Part shown: positions 13,001 to 21,700 of the stretch, one piece after another | Layout of the letters: every line of letters starts with the position of its first letter | How positions within the stretch are numbered: the first letter of the stretch is position 1 | Assembly: GCF_001949145.1 (NCBI RefSeq) | Contig: NW_019091606.1 | Location: 217,321 to 279,320 of the forward strand | DNA length: 62,000 bases | Direction of reading: 5' to 3' | Origin: Acanthaster planci | Taxonomy: Eukaryota; Echinodermata; Asteroidea; Valvatida; Acanthasteridae | The notes under the pieces: generated by a model | The model's database searches: none | What the model was told of the DNA's origin: nothing | Seen by the model: the letters and a program-made list of their open reading frames with translations, nothing else | Translations under genes and position numbers: made by a program

Positions 13001-14655
13001 GGGCCCAGTAGACCAAAGGTCAAAGGTCACAGGTTAAAACAGCAGAACTGGTTTTTCTATCATAGCTCAAGAAAGACTGCACATATGAATTTCAAAGTTG
13101 ATATATGGATTGATCTTACTGTCCTGCAGAAGGTAATGAATTGTGGACTCAATAGGTCAAAGTTCAAGGTTATTACTGTTAACACGATAAAAATGATTCT
13201 GCTTTATATGACCGTTAATGTGATTACAAATTAAAGTCATGGGTTCAGGCATGGGCTTGGAGGGGCATTTGTGCATCTTAACACATTATTTCTGTTTTGT
13301 GAAAGAAGTTCGAACATTCACGCGATCTGCCTCATTGTGCATACTCGGTTTGCAGGCAACCTCTGCCCTGGACACAAAAACTGAGCGTAACATCCAGTCC
13401 TCGCTGGCCAACGTCTGCGCTAACAGGACCACCATCGTTGTTGCGCATCGGCTGTCCACGATCATCGGTGCTGACCAGATACTGGTTCTGCAAGAGGGGC
13501 AGATCATTGAACGAGGAAGGTAGGTGTGTCTTTGCGGTGCACAAGAGATATACCCAGTGACTTTCCCAGTGCAGAAACAGTACTCATGCATGAATGAGAC
13601 ATTTGAATACAACTCCCTGGAAAACTGACATTAAGCATATTTAAAAGGTTTTCGATTTAGGAGCATCTGACTGTGAAATAAAGCAAAGCTACATCACTTC
13701 CTGCAGTCCAAACTGTTGAAACCCACAAATGATTCCTGGGTGACAGATGCAAAGACAATGTTGGTGATAAATACCCCTAAATTGACATTGTGTTTGTCTC
13801 ATTAAGCCATGTTCCTAATATATTGGTTTGTAAAACTGCCTTGGCAGAGCAGGGGAATTACAAATTAAGTGCAATTGGAGAAGTTACTCAGCTGTTAGTT
13901 TGACATTGCACTGAAAAAAACGAAACGAGTGGGTTTTGTGAGTAAATCCAGTTTCGGAAGTGGGGAAGTAACTGAGGTCGAGTAGCAAAACCATTGGACA
14001 ATGTGGTATCTGTAGCTTTTTTTACTGCTTGAAAATACACTTTGGACGTTAGTGCTGTGGCACATTGGACAACCACACACTGAGAATTATGGTACCACCA
14101 AAGCAATAATAGTCCAAGTGGGAATGCAATCAAGTCCCATGTAATGAAATGTTACAGTTGGGAGCTGCGGTAAGCAGTGGCGTAACTAGGGTACATTTTG
14201 CAGGGGGGTCACTTGGGCGTCCACATTTTCTGGAGGGGGAGCCGCATTGAGTTTGGTCACATTTAAAACACTGAACAAGGTGCACCATCTCCAGATTTTT
14301 TCCGTCTCCCATTTTTTGGGGGAGGCACACGGGGCATGGGCGTCGAGAGGGGATACCCCCCTCCCACTCCCCATTTAGTTACACCACTGGCAACAAGTTG
14401 CCATGAGAGCACAGAAACTTAAATCCCATGGGTACACTTCTGTAGGTAGTTTACATCGGTTCCCTTCCCCTCCCCGAGATTTTTGTGGTAGTTGGTGACC
14501 ATTATTTACTTCTCTGCAGGCATGAGGACCTCTTGCAGCAGAACGGCGTGTATGCCGACATGTGGCTGCAGCAGCAACAGGCAGAAGAAGATGAAAACAA
14601 AAGTGACAATGAGGAGGACTCCTCGACAGGGTCAGGACCCGAGAAGCTGGACTGA
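885..14655 (+). CDS. ABCB6: ABCB6-type half ABC transporter, C-terminal part (11 exons, 5' end missing)
   Basis: Exons 885-1076, 4103-4179, 4869-4932, 5277-5362, 8280-8337, 9027-9131, 9778-9851, 10556-10656, 11672-11784, 13356-13519 and 14520-14655 join in frame (1170 nt, 389 residues plus TGA), all with GT-AG introns. Residues 1-111 are the end of the transmembrane domain, including a hydrophobic segment in exon 1. Residues 112-365 are the ATP-binding domain: Walker [10 protein letters not shown] (161-169), Q-loop in VVPQDTVLF, signature LSGGEKQR (265-272), Walker B VVLLDE ending in catalytic Glu290, D-loop SALD, and H-loop His321. The tail is acidic and Gln-rich. Wording such as EWKS-SLVLLN, GDYVLF-YIIQLY-PLN-FGTYYR and ICHARACTER-like matches across the NBD (for example [25 protein letters not shown]) fits ABCB6 rather than ABCB7 or ABCB8. 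ABCB6 homodimers transport porphyrins or related metal conjugates in organelle and endosomal membranes; that is family knowledge. The N-terminal exons must lie left of position 1. No frameshift or lost catalytic residue is seen. Confidence 0.95.
1125..1166 (+). repeat. Fragment of palindromic MITE family (CACAATA-TGCGCCACCAAGAG)
   Basis: The words TTCACAATA, GTGCGCCACCAAGAGTTTG match the arm of the palindromic elements at 40841-41220 and 61788-61937. Only one arm is recognisable here. Confidence 0.55.
3032..3477 (+). repeat. Dispersed repeat, copy 2
   Basis: Second copy of the element at 30-466, in the intron after ABCB6 exon A. It ends at the same relative point (GGCRGGAAGTGGTT versus GGCGGCAAGTGGTT). 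Two copies flank exon A, so unequal exchange between them would delete that exon. Confidence 0.85.
4103..4179 (+). CDS. ABCB6: ABCB6 exon B (transmembrane domain, VGDYVLF...GTYY)
   Basis: 77 nt, phase 0 to 2; the Arg codon is split AG|G with the next exon. It encodes [19 protein letters not shown] followed by YFGTYYR, the last helix region before the linker. The acceptor reads GGGACAG and the donor GTACTAAA is weak. Frame and family match make the exon secure. Confidence 0.92.
4869..4932 (+). CDS. ABCB6: ABCB6 exon C (linker helix [15 protein letters not shown])
   Basis: 64 nt, phase 2 to 0, donor GTAAGT. It encodes (R)[19 protein letters not shown] and QD, the conserved linker between the membrane domain and the nucleotide-binding domain of this half-transporter group. 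Confidence 0.92.
5277..5362 (+). CDS. ABCB6: ABCB6 exon D (start of NBD, A-loop)
   Basis: 86 nt, phase 0 to 2, acceptor TCTCAG and donor GTGAGC. It encodes [19 protein letters not shown], then [10 protein letters not shown]. The SFYY tyrosine is in the position of the A-loop aromatic residue that stacks on adenine. Confidence 0.92.
5467..5590. repeat. Inverted repeat (hairpin element)
   Basis: The arm at 5467-5511 (TTTCCAAGGATGGATTTG, GGGGGAGATCAATTAATTTT) is repeated in reverse complement at 5547-5590, with a T-rich loop of about 35 bp. It could be a small fold-back MITE. It is immediately followed by a tRNA-like SINE head. Confidence 0.75.
5650..5722 (+). repeat. tRNA-derived SINE head (A and B box)
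   Basis: TGGTTGAGTGG (5654-5664) fits the RNA polymerase III A-box consensus, and GGTTTGAGTTT (5699-5709), 34 bp further on, is a degenerate B box. The intervening text is tRNA-like, but no complete acceptor stem forms, so it is a SINE head rather than a tRNA gene. The downstream body may be the arm of the adjacent inverted repeat. Confidence 0.5.
5706..7741. mobile_element. 2-kb inverted-repeat structure in ABCB6 intron
   Basis: The left arm 5706-6040 and right arm 7405-7741 are reverse complements over about 335 bp with scattered substitutions. Landmark words are CTTCTATAATATTTATATTTT, GTGGATATACAGATGTCTA and CAGCCATATCAAAA. They enclose about 1.36 kb with no transposase I can recognise. 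Either one fold-back element or two copies of one repeat in opposite orientation explains it. The inner 6700-7060 part is GC-richer than its surroundings. Confidence 0.8.
8280..8337 (+). CDS. ABCB6: ABCB6 exon E ([19 protein letters not shown])
   Basis: 58 nt, phase 2 to 0, acceptor TTCTCAG and donor GTAAGT. It is the beta-strand before Walker A and sits after a 2.9-kb intron that hosts a large inverted-repeat structure. Confidence 0.92.
9027..9131 (+). CDS. ABCB6: ABCB6 exon F (Walker A)
   Basis: 105 nt, phase 0 at both ends, acceptor TTCACAG and donor GTAAGC. It encodes [20 protein letters not shown], then [15 protein letters not shown]. The P-loop Lys and Ser/Thr are intact. Confidence 0.95.
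9778..9851 (+). CDS. ABCB6: ABCB6 exon G (Q-loop)
   Basis: 74 nt, phase 0 to 2, acceptor ACTCTAG and donor GTAAAA. It encodes [20 protein letters not shown] and NNDI(R). The VPQDT glutamine is the Q-loop residue. Confidence 0.94.
10556..10656 (+). CDS. ABCB6: ABCB6 exon H (helical subdomain)
   Basis: 101 nt, phase 2 to 1, acceptor CACTTAG and donor GTAAGT. It encodes (R)[20 protein letters not shown], then [13 protein letters not shown], the alpha-helical subdomain. Confidence 0.93.
11672..11784 (+). CDS. ABCB6: ABCB6 exon I (signature motif and Walker B)
   Basis: 113 nt, phase 1 to 0, acceptor TTAAACAG and donor GTGAGT. It encodes [20 protein letters not shown], then [18 protein letters not shown]. 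The signature motif and catalytic glutamate are intact. A nine-G run lies just upstream of the acceptor. Confidence 0.95.
12643..12877. mobile_element. MITE with about 35-bp TIRs (GGCCGTTTTCCAATACTCAA)
   Basis: 235 bp lying between GGCCGTTTTCCAATACTCAA-CTTCG and its reverse complement. The GGGCCGTT start resembles PIF/Harbinger termini. The expected 3-bp duplication is not clean (CTA versus TGA), so the superfamily is tentative. It is in the intron between ABCB6 exons I and J. Confidence 0.75.
13017..13029 (+). promoter_or_regulatory. Perfect DR1 nuclear-receptor half-site pair
   Basis: AGGTCA-A-AGGTCA, the consensus for RXR-, HNF4- and COUP-type receptors. A second DR1 lies at 13154-13166. 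It may instead belong to a repeat family that carries AAAGGTCAAAGGTCA words. Confidence 0.4.
13154..13166 (+). promoter_or_regulatory. Second DR1-type site
   Basis: AGGTCA-A-AGTTCA, 124 bp after the first site and on the same strand. The CAAAGTTCA core is typical of HNF4-type sites. No functional evidence is available from sequence alone. Confidence 0.35.
13356..13519 (+). CDS. ABCB6: ABCB6 exon J (D-loop and H-loop)
   Basis: 164 nt, phase 0 to 2, acceptor TTTGCAG and donor GTAGGT. It encodes [20 protein letters not shown], then [20 protein letters not shown] and on to QIIERGR. The switch histidine of VAHRLS is present. Confidence 0.95.
14175..14389. mobile_element. hAT-like MITE (CAGTGGCGTAACTAGG)
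   Basis: 215 bp with left end CAGTGGCGTAACTAGGG and right end TTAGTTACACCACTG; G- and C-rich interior. The CAGTGGCG start is typical of hAT-like ends. The flanking octamers (GCGGTAAG, GCAACAAG) match at only five of eight positions, so the insertion would be old. Confidence 0.7.
14520..14655 (+). CDS. ABCB6: ABCB6 terminal coding exon
   Basis: 136 nt from acceptor CTCTGCAG to TGA at 14653-14655. It encodes (R)[20 protein letters not shown] followed by an acidic tail ending PEKLD. The tail is longer and more acidic than the conserved core needs and is probably a disordered cytosolic end. Confidence 0.92.
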
Positions 14656-15750
14656 GACGTCTAGTGGAGAGAAACATCACCAGGTACCTATGCAGGTGTA
14701 AAGTTTGATCATAATTGGCACTGTGGCTTTACATGATGAGTGAAAGATGCCGAGTTCCACAACCTGCATGCACACATGTTGCACAGGTGGCTGAGGTACT
14801 GCAGTCCTGCTGTAGAATTTAATGGTCTTTTTGTATTTGTTTCGTTTGTCTGTTTCCCTTTTTTGTGCAGACCTGCTCCACTAAGTAAAACTTCCCATGG
14901 GTAGGAAGTTTTTGCCTGAAACATTCATCGTAGGAATTGAAAAAACAGGGAAGCTGTAAATGACATTTAAAAAGCATCCAGTTTACACAGCTGTACGTGA
15001 ATTAATGCCCCTCAGCATCACACTGCATGCATGTCTTGTTGAGTAATGAACATAACATATGTATATATATGTATGAGGTCGTTGTAATTCTAAATTTAAA
15101 GTCTGTCCTTTCAACCATACCAATGCTCGGTATTTCATCCACTGAACAGTTTTTTAGCCTTGAATTTCTGACTGACAAAAATCATCAGATCTAATTATAC
15201 TGCAGCCATACTGGCTGCCACGCAGGCACCAAATCTTTCTAGATTTAACTCCAGAGATGTAGTTTAGTTTCCACATCTATCCTACCAGGCTCACAAATAA
15301 GTGACAGTTCAAAACTATGGAGGTGCTCGTCTTTGTCTGATATATCTGCATGTGTATATACGGCGTCTTCAGAATGTGCATTGTCCACTGTTAGTGCTGT
15401 TCATTACAGCTTTCCGATGACAAAAAAGGAAGCCATGAACGTTGAAATATCTGACTTTGCTACAACCCTAAATGAACAAGTTGCTTCATACTGAAAGTCA
15501 CAGTGAACAAATTGCCAATTTCGAGTCTTGTACAAAGTAATTTTCAAGTGACTTCTCCACCGACATCGTGGACTGTTGAAACTAGGTGCAGTAATGTTTG
15601 CATTGATCTGTCCAATCGAACAAAAAAATTGGAATAGTTTTTGGTTCATGTCTTGTTTTTTGTTGGTACAGATGCTTGACAAGCCATGTTGATGATTATT
15701 AAGTCTACTTTTGTGAAAAAACATAAATAAAAGGCTTTCTTTTTAACTCG
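14656..15750 (+). other. ABCB6 3' UTR
   Basis: Non-coding stretch from the stop codon to just beyond the first AATAAA. It contains two Pumilio-type words TGTATATA (15060-15067 and 15353-15360). The open frame on the minus strand at 15404-15724 shows no recognisable protein. The cleavage site is inferred, not observed. Confidence 0.6.
15726..15731 (+). terminator. Poly(A) signal AATAAA of ABCB6
   Basis: Canonical AATAAA 1.07 kb after the stop codon, followed within about 40 nt by a GT/T-rich stretch (GTCTGTTGCCTTTTC). It is the first AATAAA after the stop codon. Confidence 0.65.
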
Positions 15751-18700
15751 AAGTTACCAGTGAAGTCTGTTGCCTTTTCAAATGATCAAGGATTCTTAGA
15801 GGCATCCAACTGCACACTTTATAATGGAATTGAAGAAAAGTCATATACACCGAGTACATGGAAGGCGCTGTTTAGCAGCACGTTTAATTTCATTCCTTGG
15901 TGTTGCCCGTGAGTGACAGAATGTGTGCTTATGGTTCTAGTGAGAACAAAATTTGCTCAACTGCAGCTGTTTCAAATTTACTTTTTATCACATGATTTAA
16001 AAAAAAAAATGTTCTCCTTCACGTAGGCGTGTCTGTGGCTTTGGGTGCCACTGAAGTTGTCCGTGGAATCCACAACGATTCCTGTACATACAAAGAGAAT
16101 GACTTGTTTACTTTGAGAAATAAAAAGTGTGTGGTAGGACTCAAAGATAAAGAGGGCCAAATGGGCCCTCCGCTGTAATTACCCAGTGCACGTGTGTCTT
16201 GCTGGTTTAGGGAGGTGAAGCTTTATTTGGACAAATATTATAAATGTTTCTTTGATGTATAGCAAACTGGAGTTGTTTACGCGAGGAAATGTTTAGTCTA
16301 GGATTTGCTTCAAATGCAAGGACGTTTGACCTCATTTTTGGTCATAAATGCATTACTCATTGAGAAAACATGTCATTTATGACAAATGGATTGAGGAGAT
16401 AGTTTGAAATATTTTCAGTGTGAATTATGAGGAATTTGAATATCGGGAGAAGACTTTATAATTTGACTTTTGTGGTTTCGATAAAGTTTTGGCACAAACT
16501 TTGAAAAGTGTTGTGGAAATGCAGTCAAAACAAGACTTTAAAAAGGACATCTGCTTGTAAAAAGAATTTCATAGCTCTGCTCAAACTGGTTAAGGGAACT
16601 GGATTTCTAGTGTCGGAAATGGGTGGAGCAGAGTAAAGCAGAGTTTGTCGTGTTGTATAACTCCGTTACAGTCACGCAATTTTTATTGACGATTTTTTTA
16701 GTATATTGTAACGTATACTTAGAACTGTTTGTCGACGGGGCTGCTGGGAATGATTTAAAAGGTGGTTTGTGGTAGGTCAGAATCAATATTTGAAACATTA
16801 ACCGATCATTTTCCTTCACATATGTACTTCATATTGACGAAAACAGTTGTGAGCAGTACAGTGCATAATTGAAGTGTGACGCGTGCAGCGTGTGAATTTA
16901 TTGTGCACTGGGCTAGCTTTCAAAATTATGTTCACGTACATTGTATGTTGCCTTCAACCGAGAGATAAGTCGTGTAAATGCTTACAATGTGGAATGTCCT
17001 TTAAGAGACTCCGTAACGTAACGAGAATTCGGTCTATGGGGGATGGAGAACAAGCTTGCGTACGTTTTTCGAGGAAGGCGGTCGAAGCGTACGATGAATA
17101 ACTGGAGCTCCGTAATATGTCATTATTTGTGCAGTAAACTTTTGAGTAACTGAGACGGAATGAGTGCATTAACGAATGTCATTAAAACAGAAGAATCTGC
17201 TTGAAAGCATGAAATCAGTCGTAGAGTATGCGTTTTATTAGATCTTGGTTTCGTTTATGGAAGACATAGTGACTTAATGTGAGAAAAAATGATCCCCCCC
17301 CCAAGAAAAAAATGGACGAAAGATTTTCGTGCATACAGTCATTTAGAATTGAATGGACCTTTTTTATAACACTTCAGAAGTGTGGTTTAGTAATTAATAG
17401 ATATTAAGTTCAAAAGTATAGTGTATTTCACTGGTGAATAAACTCGATGCCCAAATAATTGGTTCGTTTGCAATGGACTTTTGTATTTTCCATCATTTTG
17501 ACATTTCCGACCATTAAGCATCGACGGTATTGGCTACACCTTCTCTGAGGCATGCCGCTGTTATCTTCAAGGTGTGAGAAGGTGTGGAAACGAAAACCAC
17601 ATTTTCCTTGTTCTCTCGGAAGTAATAACATCCGGATTCCCCTGGTCCGCTAGTCTGATGCCGTGCCGGGCCGCGTCGGCTGGGCGGCTCGACCGGGGAC
17701 ACCACAAGCGGTGCCGTGTTTTCTCCGGGAGCCGCCCGCGCCCACCTTGAGACTGAGCCAAAACATCTGTGGGCGCAGGGCGAGGCAGGGGCCGATCGAG
17801 GAGCAGTACTGGCCGGGTCGGGCCCAGGTCAGCTATCCATCTGTAAACATTCCTTGCTCAAACTTTACACAGTGTGCATACACATTGCCGGTTTCTCTCG
17901 ACCCGGTAGTGTTTGGTTGCTGTACATGACAGTTTGTACTGTATTTTGGGACTGCATCGACCCCTTCCGATGTAATGCCGTGTGTGGATTTCCGTGGTAA
18001 TTTGCACAACAGATATCGCCGGGAAAACGTCAAGTGTGAATTGCGTGTCAAAGTGGTACACCGTAAGAGTGTTGTCATGGAAAAAAAGCTCAATTAACGT
18101 CGACGTCACTAGGACAAAAAGTGGTGTTTTTAATCTCTTCCTTTTGTCATTAAGATTGACCGCCGTGCAACAGAGTTCAGTAATAGTGAATTTGAGTTTA
18201 TATTGGTGCTCAGTATCATAATTGTGTGATATATGAAATGCAATATGTATGTACTGTCAATTTAAGAGGATGAGGGAATGGATACAATCTCAGTAGCGTA
18301 CCCGAGGGTGTGTGAGCTTGACACCCCCCTCCCCCGCTGTCATTGACGATGGGTTTTGGGTGGTAAATTTGTAGAAAAAACGCCAAATACTGTCCCAATG
18401 TCCACACCGTAATATCTGACTAGGAATTTGAAAGAATGGCCCTTGGAAAGTACAGACCCTTGGAGTCTGCACTTTTTGAGCATGCATTATGGGATATCGA
18501 GTCTTTGGTGTCGGCTCCCTAGAGTGGGAAATCCTGGGTGCGTCTGTTAAGTGTTTGTGTGTTCTACGCACGGAGATTTGGGTTAGAAGCCCAGGGAGGA
18601 CGATGAACCTCAAAGGATTCCACATACAAGCGTCAGTCGAGCTGGTTTGAGGATTTTGAACTTTTTATAAAAGCTTTTTTACTCAAGGAACGAGAGAGGT

Positions 18701-21700
18701 ACCATCTTGCGGCAATTACGATACCGAAGTAGATGTATTCTGCTTTGGCGTGTCCCCGCGACCGTCGTCTCGGCCGGCACTTAATTCAAATCGACATAAC
18801 GAGCCGCCAGTAGCAACATTTTCACCACGGGGAGCTAATGATCCAAAGGGCCGACCGTCCGGCGGGACAGGCGCGGTGCGGTGCGCCAGTCCGAAGCAAT
18901 CACACCGATCTCTCTTTTCCCGGTTCCTGCTCGGTACTACGGCCAGCTCACATGAGAGAGATCCGTGCGCGACTTAAGTCTGCTTTTATTTTGTAATGAG
19001 ACTTGATTCAGCTGGCGACATTGGTGTGTCGACATCTCCAATTTGTTACCCCCCCCGATGAAACACGTTTTCCTCTAATTTGGAGCAAAAGTTTGAAACA
19101 TTTACCTTCTGCGAACGTTTTTGAACTTGCGTAATATGTGCAGATCCTGTTATGTTCATTGAGACCCGATGGAACCATATTGTAAGAAATTTTCCTTCTT
19201 TTTGTTGGAGAGGAAATTTAATTTGCTTCTTTCAAGTCACGCGCTTCCGATATAAATGTATTGGGTCCTTTTCGCTCCGAAATTTTTGGCTGTCGCGCTT
19301 ATTTTCTGACACCAGTTTATGAAATTGGAATCCAATATTCGTGCCGAGACGCGGGGGTTAGTCTACCAAAAAAGCCGTCAATACCACTTACCATTCCTCT
19401 CTCAACATATTTACGCCGGACTGTCGTCCAGTCAGAGTGGGTCGATCGGCACTGTGTCGCGGCGCTGCTTCAAAAGCGAAGCGAAACCAAAAAAAATTGG
19501 CCTGGGATATTACTCGGTAATATCAACTGAAACAGCCGAAGGAATCGGACCGAAATGTAGGGTTTTGGTTTGTCTCTAGCCGGGTTGGGTGTCGTTTTTG
19601 GAAGAGCTTGCCCAGCGCCTCGTTTAGCTGAAGTGCCGCCAAGCGTATAGGGTGTAGGGTTTGGTATTTTGGGAAAACTTCCGTGTGTCTGGAAATGTAT
19701 AGAGGGACGATAATTCTGAGAGTTTGCAACCACTTTAAACCAAAGTCCCAGTGCAACGTCCCTCAGAAAGCAAAATAATATTGGGGTTGGAACTTAAGGA
19801 ATATCACCTTCCACAACCCCTCAGAAAGGCCACGTGATATATAGTAATTTAAACAGGGGTGTGAGAATCTAGCTTTAGTGCTGATTTCAGCTTTTTTTGT
19901 TTAGATGTTGACCCTGAATTTTAGCTTTTTTGGTACACCTGGTCTGTACAAGAGTATGGGAACTTTTTACGTTGCAGATTATTGCTAGCTGTTTTCAACT
20001 TAAAGTTTAAGTGGCCACTTAGGCCGTGTTTAAAAGAACAAGAGAATTCTTTCACAATTTGGTTGAGCACCATATCGCCTGTTTGATTTCGTGCATTTAA
20101 GCAGGAGCCTCCTGATTCCGATGATCGCTAGTTCAGACACAAAACATTTCTGATTGTTTACACTTAATATACTTGACATTGCTTAACCTAAAAGAAACAC
20201 CTGTCTTCCTGTTTTTCTTTTCTTTTGGGGGGGGTGAAGTGGTGGTCTTGGTGGTTGGGTTGGTTGTTTGGTGATGAGTTACATTGCTAATTACAAACAT
20301 AGAAAGTAACATTGCAGAAAGCTATGTCTGTTGAAGTCTAGTACCCCACCGTAAATCTGTGGAAATCTAGTACTATACCACATAGCTTCAATTACTCCGT
20401 TGCTTTTATTCATGAGCAGATATTAATAGTCGGCCCAACCTTCCATGACAGAGAACACATGCATTGTCGGTTTCCATACTTTTAAAGCACGTAGACTGGA
20501 ATTCATTTAAACTGGTCAAAACATGTGCCGTAAAACAAATTATCTGCATGTAAACAGCCGCGGCAGAGTGGAATTTAAAATTGTAAGCCATGCTGTCCAC
20601 CCACTGGAAACGTTTGTAGCGAGCCCCGCGCCGCCAAAGAGTTAGTTCCAAAATTTCGGCACTCATTATTTTCCTGCTTGATTCTTTGCGGCTTGACGGT
20701 GGCGTTTCAAAGGGGGCGATCACCCTACGACGTCGCGTTCACCGCTGCGTTTTTTTAATTTCGGCCCCCTTTTTTGTGCCGGTCGCCGTACCAGCGGCGC
20801 CCGCGCAATTCTGCTGGACGAGCGTCGGATTGCCGGTGTTCGGTAGGGGGGTAGCGGGGCTGTCGCGCGCCGAGGTCGCTGGTAATGGGGAAGAGATCAC
20901 AAGGTCTCGTGTGCGCATTGTGGAGAATATAAACCCCTTAAATAGAAAAATTGCCGAAAAGGGTACCTCTCAGGGAAGTAATTGTTGAATACAGTTTTCC
21001 CGAGTCATGGCGAAACCGGTGCATGGATTTTGAACACGTGCTTTTAATACAGGACCTAGTTGTACACAGCAAGTTAACACCATCAGCTCTTTTGGCGTGG
21101 AATCGAGTTGGTCATATGCCTAAATAGTACTGGTATCGTTCTCAACTTTTTCATAATACTTTTCACAAAACAACTAAATCGCTCAAGACTGTATGGTACA
21201 TCTTTTGTTTTCGAAATTATACCCGTTCACAGAATGTTAACATTTGGGAAGTTCGTTTACACAGTTTAATTTGGTCTGAATAATTATGTCACGTAAACTT
21301 AATTTCTCTTAATTGCCCTTCGAACGAGGGTAACATTCAGGTGTGCCCGTTCGTGCAGGTTCGGACAATGCAAAATGCTTTGCACCGTGTGCTGAGTGTT
21401 TACTGTTTTCACCACCGTGTGTTCAACGCTGGAAATATTTCTACACTCAGTGCATGGAATTGTGCTTATTTTCCAGTATTTTCCGTATCGCGTTGCAGCA
21501 TCGTATCTAATTTTGTACGCCGTCCGTCGTTCGATGTTTAGTGTCTTCCGACATTTGCTCAGGTTGTGATGGGGTGCGCATCTGCAATGTTCGCTTGAAA
21601 GAAACCATCTATGCTGTTAACAGATGTCCTAACAAATGCAGGCGGCAGGAATGGAAGACGGAATCTGGAGGCTGCTTTGAATCAAGAGAAGTTGCTTAAT

